Source: Polytrichum commune
Lineage: Eukaryota > Streptophyta > Polytrichopsida > Polytrichales > Polytrichaceae
DNA length: 64,000 nt
Assembly (NCBI GenBank): GCA_950295325.1
Contig: OX485804.1
Coordinates: forward strand, 17,360,001 to 17,424,000
Direction: 5' to 3'
Every line of letters begins with the position of its first letter. The first letter of the stretch is position 1. A program made the position numbers and the translations under genes. Under the pieces are notes generated by a model. That model was not told where the DNA came from. It did not search any database and worked only from the letters and a program-made list of their open reading frames with translations. Shown here one piece after another: positions 57,561 to 64,000 of the stretch.

Positions 57561-60500
57561 CTCATGATCAAAAATCTATTTTGTAGGTATGATTATGCGA
57601 ATTATTTTTTCATGAACGAATATGTGTCTCCTTCCTCGCATTATTTTCATGGTTTAATGACACAGCTGATTAACAGGAATTCCCCACATAGATAGTCACA
57701 AGCCTGCGGAAATTGCCAAAGCATAATACACAGGGGGACCATTCCAGTTTTATTTTTGAGTGTAACCTTGCGCTTGAAAATGTAATGGTGTTGATTGAGT
57801 GCAGAGCACGCATCGAGCAAGATGCTTACTTATCAAGAACGAACTATTATTCCCAAGTGCCCTGTGCACCGCTTCCTTCATTTTTATAAATGCCGCACAA
57901 TGGGAGGACGCACAAATAATTTGCGAATTAGTCTGTGAGTGCCCATATGTAATTGCAGGGGAATACCTTCTTGGTATTTTGGCTAAAATCAAGCATAGTA
58001 TTTGTTTTTACAGGTTTAGAATCTTCTAGGGTAGTTCATATTGCAGCGAATTCTCCATCACGTCTGCAAGCCATCTTGCAATATTTTCTGAGAACCATGA
58101 TATCTTGGAAAAGTTTGATAGTTCAAGGAATTCAAATTTCAGATGAGATTCATTGTCATTGCTGGACATATATACTGCAGTAGAATATGTTTTGTACCTG
58201 TTCTATGAGAACAACATTTTGAGAGAAATGAGTGGATACTGGATAGTGAGCAACAATCGACCAAACTGAAACCACATATACACCATGTTGTCTGAGAAGA
58301 GTCTGAATCCAACAGTGGATATGACCCAGGGGCTTTTCGATGAAGAACACGTAACCCGGGTGCCCAGGACAGAACAAACTATTCTTTCGCCTTTTACTAA
58401 AGAACACCGTGCGCTGGGTACATCCACCGGTATACTCAATTTTTTGGTTTGCCCTTATCGGGGTCCACCCAAGGAAAATAAAGACGGACAAAACTTGGCT
58501 AACCCTCACTACAGTGACGTTGCCGTTGCCGTTGAAGCTGACTTGATTTGGGCTTAGAGACACACTCAGTGACCTAATACCTTCAATTTCCTGCCCGTCG
58601 TGCTGGATATTGGGAGTGTGGTGAAGAGATGAATAAAGCATCAGACTGTTATGCAAATTCTTCTTGCGGGGCAACTTGTTCATATGACGTATATGTTCCA
58701 AGAGCTTGATTGTAAGCAAAGTTCACCTTCTGGCTGCTGTGTCATGTGTAGCAGGGGCATACTTGTAGCATCGACCAAGAACCCATCACTTGGTTTGAAA
58801 GGTTGCATTTTTGCAGCAGAGGTGTTCTAATTGATGAACATGACATGTTGAATTCAAATTATATTTTTTCATTGATTCCCAAGTAGTTCGTCGTAAAGAG
58901 GTCGTAGGTGGTTGAAACCACACGGATCGGAGGGTCTTTTAAAAGAGAGTTTATGTAAGGGGACGGTTAAAATAATCAAGACGCCGAAGAGAATGATATG
59001 GCTGACTCTGCACAAATGAGAAAAGGTCTAAATTGCACCTCCAATCTGGAAATCTCCAAGAATGTCTGCATATTTGACCACATTCATAGCAGCAGGAAGG
59101 AAGCATTTAATAGCAGGGTCTGCTCATAGTCCTATCCCCGAGTTCATTTTTTTAACATTTTAGTGGCCAATCGGGTAGGATGCTCTCGTCAACATTCTGT
59201 TAGCGATATGTACAGTCACACTCTCTTAAACAATAGGGTCCATATTCATGCTGCTGTAGTCGAATCATCAATTGCAGTTTTTGTAGCCATTCAAACGCAA
59301 GGTCCAAGGAACGCTACCGTCAACAATCATATTCTGTTCTAGCTCCAGCTTTGTGGGCCATGGCCACGCAATCCTCTAATTTGTTGAAGTTGGTTCAATC
59401 TCTCAGCAACAGCTCGCAAGTTGACTACACAAGTGAAATTTCGTAGTTGTCTCAGATTGTGACATCATTTTGTAAAATGTATAGACGCCTTGATCATTAT
59501 TGAGAGTTTCTTCGAACTCCCCTACCTCTTCTCTCTTAAGTATAGTTTCTTGGGCAAAAGTGTTGGTTGATATCCAGAAAGCCAGGTCTCTCAGTCAGAA
59601 TCTATGGAACCCCCGCTGCCACAGCTGTGTAGGCGCCTTCATCAACTTCTTCCATCAGACAGATTAGCCCCAGTGTATACATCAATTCAAGTCAGGACCA
59701 TTTGCCATGCTATACTTCGATACCTCGACATAGGAATTCTCTTGTATACTTTCATTCATATCTTAGAGATGTTCATCTCAAATGTGGCCAGTGGTTACAC
59801 ACTTTCCTGATATTGCTCCTATGAGAATTCTACTATATTGAAGCAGCCAATATTATGTGTAGTGCGTCATCTGTTAGATGGTTGTTTGTGTGTAGGAGCA
59901 AGACGTGAATGCCTGCGAAGCTATTATTAAGTGACAATGTGTTTGATCATAACATATGCAATCAAAATAAATAAGTAGAAAGGTGGAAGTCTGCATCTTT
60001 TTGTAAAATTATATCAAAATTCACCAAGGTCGCTCAATGACTAGCTAAGATTGTGATAGTCTTTGCTTCACGGAGGGGAGGGGCATTCTGCATCTATTGA
60101 TGGATGGAGAGCATTCTAATGGGAGATTCAAGTTTTTTGGGATTCTTCTAGAAATGGACAAACTTTTATGAATGGAAGAAATGAGGAAATACACAATTGG
60201 GAAGAGTAAATTCGTACAGGAATCGAAATGGCGAATTATCAATCATTACTTAGTTCGTGAAATATTTTTGTGTCCCCCCTTCGTGCAGCATGTGTAGAAT
60301 TGAAGGAAATAGTGCACTTGGACATCAGATCTGTTCATTGCTGTGTAAGCCTCTTGCTCTTTGCACTTGACGCTGGAGCGTAACACTGTGACAAGTCCAA
60401 GGATGAGATGAGAATGTTGGGCCTTGGGCACATCAAAGCTTAAGCGCCAGGGAGTCCCCATGTATCATCCTTTGTCAATTCCTGCAGTCTTTCGCAGGAA

Positions 60501-60654
60501 CACTCAAATACCAGTTCATAACATACTTGAATAGAGGACAAAGACGCAGATTCATTCCTAGAGAGATGATTCGCCAGATTGAAATATGCGATTTTGGTTT
60601 AAAATTGTGAGGTCCGAGCCTTGGGCGGACCTTGCAGAAATTCTGGGGCGCCCT
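57561..60654. other. mostly non-coding, with one unrecognised open frame
   Basis: A minus-strand frame of 187 codons lies at 58156-58719; its first ATG gives about 175 residues. It includes the stretch SLSVSLSPNQVSFNGNGNVTV, faintly like the N-terminal beta domain of plant purple acid phosphatases, but the frame loses this resemblance afterwards. I would not call it a gene without transcript support. Nothing else recognised. Confidence 0.3.
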
Positions 60655-60875
60655 TGCGGGCACCGCAGGGGGGTTGGAAATAGTTTTCAACCAGCAATTG
60701 ACGCGTCTCGGTTTCACCTCATTAACTACGTCATTGCCCCAAGCGCAAAGATAGAAAACCAGAACAATCCCAGGGATTTCTATCCTTGCGAATTGCTGAA
60801 CCCCCCTGCAAACCATATGGGTGTAATAGTGAGCCCGCATTCCTCAGAGAAAGAGTCGATGCAGTGAGTTAATTG
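60655..60875 (+). pseudogene. copy 2 of an unrecognised coding-like fragment
   Basis: Inverted relative of 57310-57560. Shared nucleotide blocks include GGGTTGGA-ATAGTTTTCAAC, TTTCACCTCAT, TATCCTTGCGAATTGCTGAA and TGCAGTGAG-TAATTG. The open frame continues upstream to about 60586. The copies differ by several indels, so at least one is broken. Confidence 0.4.
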
Positions 60876-62465
60876 GATATTTGTTTGTGAGCCCCGTGCA
60901 GATGACTAGGGTGAACCAGGTGCAACACTCGTACCCTGGTTCGATGAAAGGCCTCGTGATGAGGCTCTTCATCCACGAGGGCCCAAATCTACCTCCGCTC
61001 CGGCCTCTCCAGCTACCACTTCTCACCTGTTGTGCTGCAGGAAGTCCTTGGAGAGCTGGAATTCTTGGATACTATTATGTTGCATCAGACTGCTTGCAGT
61101 TTTTAGGTAGGCAAATTTTGGGGTTCGAGAATTTGTCTTCCCCTTGTGTTGTTTATCAATTACTTCACCTTTGAGGAGTCGTTTGATCTCCTGAGGTTGG
61201 TTTGAAGTTGTGTGTGTGCAATTCGTTCGTGTCAATGACTTTGAACAAGTTAGTTTGATTATTCAATGATTTTGTACCTCGTATCCTCAAAATGGGTAGT
61301 CTTTCAATTTGTGAGAGGCTTGCCCTTCAAAGATCCATCAATCGTTGTGCCTGAATTCCAAAGACATCAAGCTCAAACCTAAAATTTAGGGTTAATAATG
61401 TAATTATTATAGCCTCTACATTATGTGTCTTATATGAAATCACATGCGAAATGAATTGAATTTAGCCTCAATTGCTCATCTTGTTAGTAGTTGAGAATGA
61501 TATAGATTGTCATTTCAGGTCTCAGTACTACCAGAGTTGAGATGCAAAAGTTATAAAGTTTAAGTTATGTTCATGGCAAAGTATTTTTCCCTATTCTATG
61601 TTTATTTTTTTATTAGAAAGCGCATTCAAAAACATTCCATAGGTTTTTTCTTGGATGCAATGGCCACTTTACCATTACTTCTCATCTTAGTTTAATTTCG
61701 TTACGCCTAATTCTGATTTAGACTCTGTGTGTGATGGATAGTTGATGTTCAATCGGTAGTTGTTATTAAAGTTTTCTTTTCTTGGATGCGCAGGTCACTG
61801 TAGCGTTACTCTTAGCATCTTGCTACCGTTGTAAAGCTCCAGTTTACCTACTCTATGAACTAGTGTGAGTTAGGATTAGGTTGGTCAGTATTATGTTGAT
61901 TATTGAGCTTAGAATGGTTAAATCATATGTTGAGTACGTAATCCAATCTATTTTAAACACATACCTAACCACATACCATTCAAATATAGGTGTGTAAATT
62001 ATAATTGTTCATGTGTTCGATTTAGGCGAGTTTATTTTATTGCATATTTGTCTTCCAAGATACTGTGATTGGTTATGATACATCAATTTTGAGATCAAAT
62101 GACAGTCACCATCTGGTCCTGCAACATTGAACTTGTCAACCTGTCAAGATTGGTTTTATTTAATTTCATTTCGTCTTATGTGCTAGAAAGGCTAAAATTA
62201 GGAACCTTGACATGGTTGCAAAATTATTACGGTCAAATAAAGTTAGATAGGAGCAAGAAATGTTGTTGTCACCAATAATATGGCTAATTTAATTCATAAG
62301 AAGTAATATTACAAGGTTTAGGATTTTAAAAACTATGGAGTTACAAATTTTCTCAGCAAGGTCCGAATATTGGGACAGAGGTCGTGATTACGCACTTTGA
62401 CGTAAAGCAATTCTTACATCTGATTTGGTTTTAGACTTTCTGATTGGTGAAGGGCAAACAGGTGT
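60876..62465. other. intergenic, no gene recognised
   Basis: 60890-61060 is moderately GC-rich with a short open frame on the plus strand but no domain. The rest is AT-rich. Confidence 0.35.
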
Positions 62466-63156
62466 TGTAACAAACCTCTCACATGTTTATCATCAACTTT
62501 CACACTAACACTTATCAATCAAAACGATGAGTTGAAGAACTCAGTTTATTTTCTTTGTAATGTCAAATTACAATCCTAGACCAAGTAGGTCTTGGTTTAA
62601 GCTCAACCACCCGATCATAGGAGGGAGACAAAAAGATCCTCTCTCCTCCCCCAAGCTTCCCCTTATGTCAAAGGCATTACTTTTACTTTTTATTTTCACA
62701 TATAATAAAAGTATTCTATTCATAGTTCTATCTCTTAGGTTTATTATGAATCTTCTATCTTTGGTTCTTCTAGAACCTTCTTCCATCTTTTATCTCAATC
62801 TCATTCTTCCAATTGGAACTGTCTAATTCCAACTAGATCTCTCTATTCATTGAAAATTGTCTAACTCCATTGAATAGCATTTATATATCCAATTTTAGAG
62901 TGGTCTAACTCCAATGCACCTCATCGAGAGTTGTTTAATTCATGTGCACATGTTCTCAATATGGAATGGTCTAATTCTAATGCACTATATGCGGAGTTGT
63001 CTAACCCCGATGCACATGTTGTCAATATGGAGTTGTCTAACTCCAGTCCATTCATCTTCAACTGGGAGTTGTCTAGCTCTCATCATCCTCTGCTTACACA
63101 CTCGCATATGTGGTTAGAATATTCAATCATCCATCAATATTTCTAGTTACTTTACA
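62466..63156 (+). mobile_element. LTR-like repeat R, copy 2
   Basis: About 690 bp from TGTAACAAACCTCTCAC to TTACA. It carries the same order of blocks as 50206-50960 (TAGACCAAGTAGGTCTTGG, CTCAACCACCCGA, TCTTTGGTTCTTCTAGAACC, then GTTGTCTAACTCCAA words, then CATCCATCAATATT). Copy 2 has about 45 bp extra near 62525-62570 and fewer internal tandem units than copy 1. The flanks GGTGT and TGTGT agree in four of five bases, a possible target-site duplication. Confidence 0.6.
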
Positions 63157-64000
63157 TGTGTATATTTGTAATATATCACTTATGAATTTGTAATGATCAA
63201 TTGTTGAGATATCATCACCACTCGGAGGTTGATATCGTCTGATGCCTAGCTAAATAGAAATCCAAGTCTAATCAAGGCTAGCAAGTCATTGATCAACATT
63301 CAAGTATATTTGAAATTATGCAATTATTTTATCAAAGATCGTTTAAGGTCATGTATAGAATTAGATGTCAGAATAAAATGACAAAATTGATGTGTATTTT
63401 TCCAAAGACTATTACATATAATATTTATTACAAAACATTAACTAATACAAAAAATTAAGAATATTATATCATATACATCACTTAAATTGTACAAACTCAT
63501 TCGTATTTTTATACTTTATTATAATATCATTATTTGAAAGTATTTAGGTGGCTTCATCAACTTCTCCTAACCTAGTCAAGAATTCCAACAACCTTGTATT
63601 TGTGGCAAAGAACAAATATTAGATATATTACAACAAAAGACAATAAATTGGCCATGGTCGATAATTATACATCAAAAGCATATACCATTAAAAAAAAATT
63701 TAAGCATATACCATGCGATACAACTGGACGTCTTAAAAAGATCATTGGCAAATCACGCATTCAAATTTTTTAAAATACAATATTTTTTTTAAGCGACAAG
63801 TTGAGAAAGAAACAAAAATTATTCTACCAACAAGTTTAGGAGAACTTTAACTTCTTGAATGTTGTTTATAAAGACAAACAATATATTTTTTGCAATTCTA
63901 ATGTATCCCATCATTTAAAATTTTATAGATATTCAAAGATAACGACATTATATTTTTGCTTTTCAGTTCAATAAATTTATATCACACATCTATTCTGGTA
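63157..64000. other. AT-rich intergenic DNA, no gene recognised
   Basis: Very AT-rich to the end of the window, with no open frame of note. Confidence 0.45.

Noticed and set aside
58156..58719. 187-codon minus-strand frame as a purple acid phosphatase exon
   Set aside because: Only about 20 residues resemble the family's N-terminal domain; the continuation does not, and no metal-binding motifs occur nearby.
50206..63156. A single LTR retrotransposon bounded by the two LTR-like repeats
   Set aside because: There is no gag, protease, reverse transcriptase or integrase between them, the interval contains most of a Harbinger element, and the outer flanks do not match as a target-site duplication.

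Overview
The window looks like nuclear DNA from a land plant. It has spliced genes with canonical GT-AG introns, long AT-rich gene-poor stretches and many class II transposable elements. The strongest clue to lineage is an intact gene fusing a protein kinase, an NB-ARC ATPase and an LRR array (about 28.7-33.7 kb). That receptor layout (PNL) is known from mosses, so I infer a bryophyte, most likely a moss. No organelle, bacterial or viral genes, and no tRNA or rRNA genes, were recognised.

Layout. 1-4.9 kb: intergenic, with dispersed repeats. 4.94-7.20 kb (minus): complete six-exon CCDC25-like gene with an NFACT-R domain. 7.2-14.8 kb: no intact gene; a decayed copy of an exostosin 3' end is interrupted by a 1.68-kb hAT element, which keeps only the transposase C-terminus between two satellite-like arrays. 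14.82-19.16 kb (minus): complete three-exon GT47/exostosin glycosyltransferase, with two tandem MITE-like units upstream. 19.9-28.7 kb: gene-poor, with repeats, microsatellites and a tight hairpin. 28.71-33.66 kb (plus): the kinase-NB-ARC-LRR receptor, followed by decayed LRR repeats. 34-37.8 kb: a second hairpin, a poly-C run and a purine-rich stretch. 37.9-40.8 kb (minus): C-terminal exons of a RELCH-like HEAT-repeat gene, with a 985-bp non-autonomous hAT element inserted exactly at a splice acceptor. 40.8-47 kb: intergenic, with a LINE endonuclease remnant. 47.1-48.5 kb (minus): a small secreted Cys-containing protein and decayed tandem copies. 49.16-55.49 kb: a PIF/Harbinger element with TIRs, a Myb/SANT-like accessory gene (plus) and a DDE transposase (minus), with later insertions and tandem repeats inside. 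55.5-64 kb: mostly non-coding, with an inverted pair of related fragments and a second copy of the LTR-like repeat.

The genes do not form a pathway. Three host genes (CCDC25-like, GT47 and the secreted protein) and one putative immune receptor sit in a landscape shaped by hAT, Harbinger, MITE-like and LTR-like insertions. Exon models were built by hand from reading frame, splice sites and remembered family conservation; no alignment was run.
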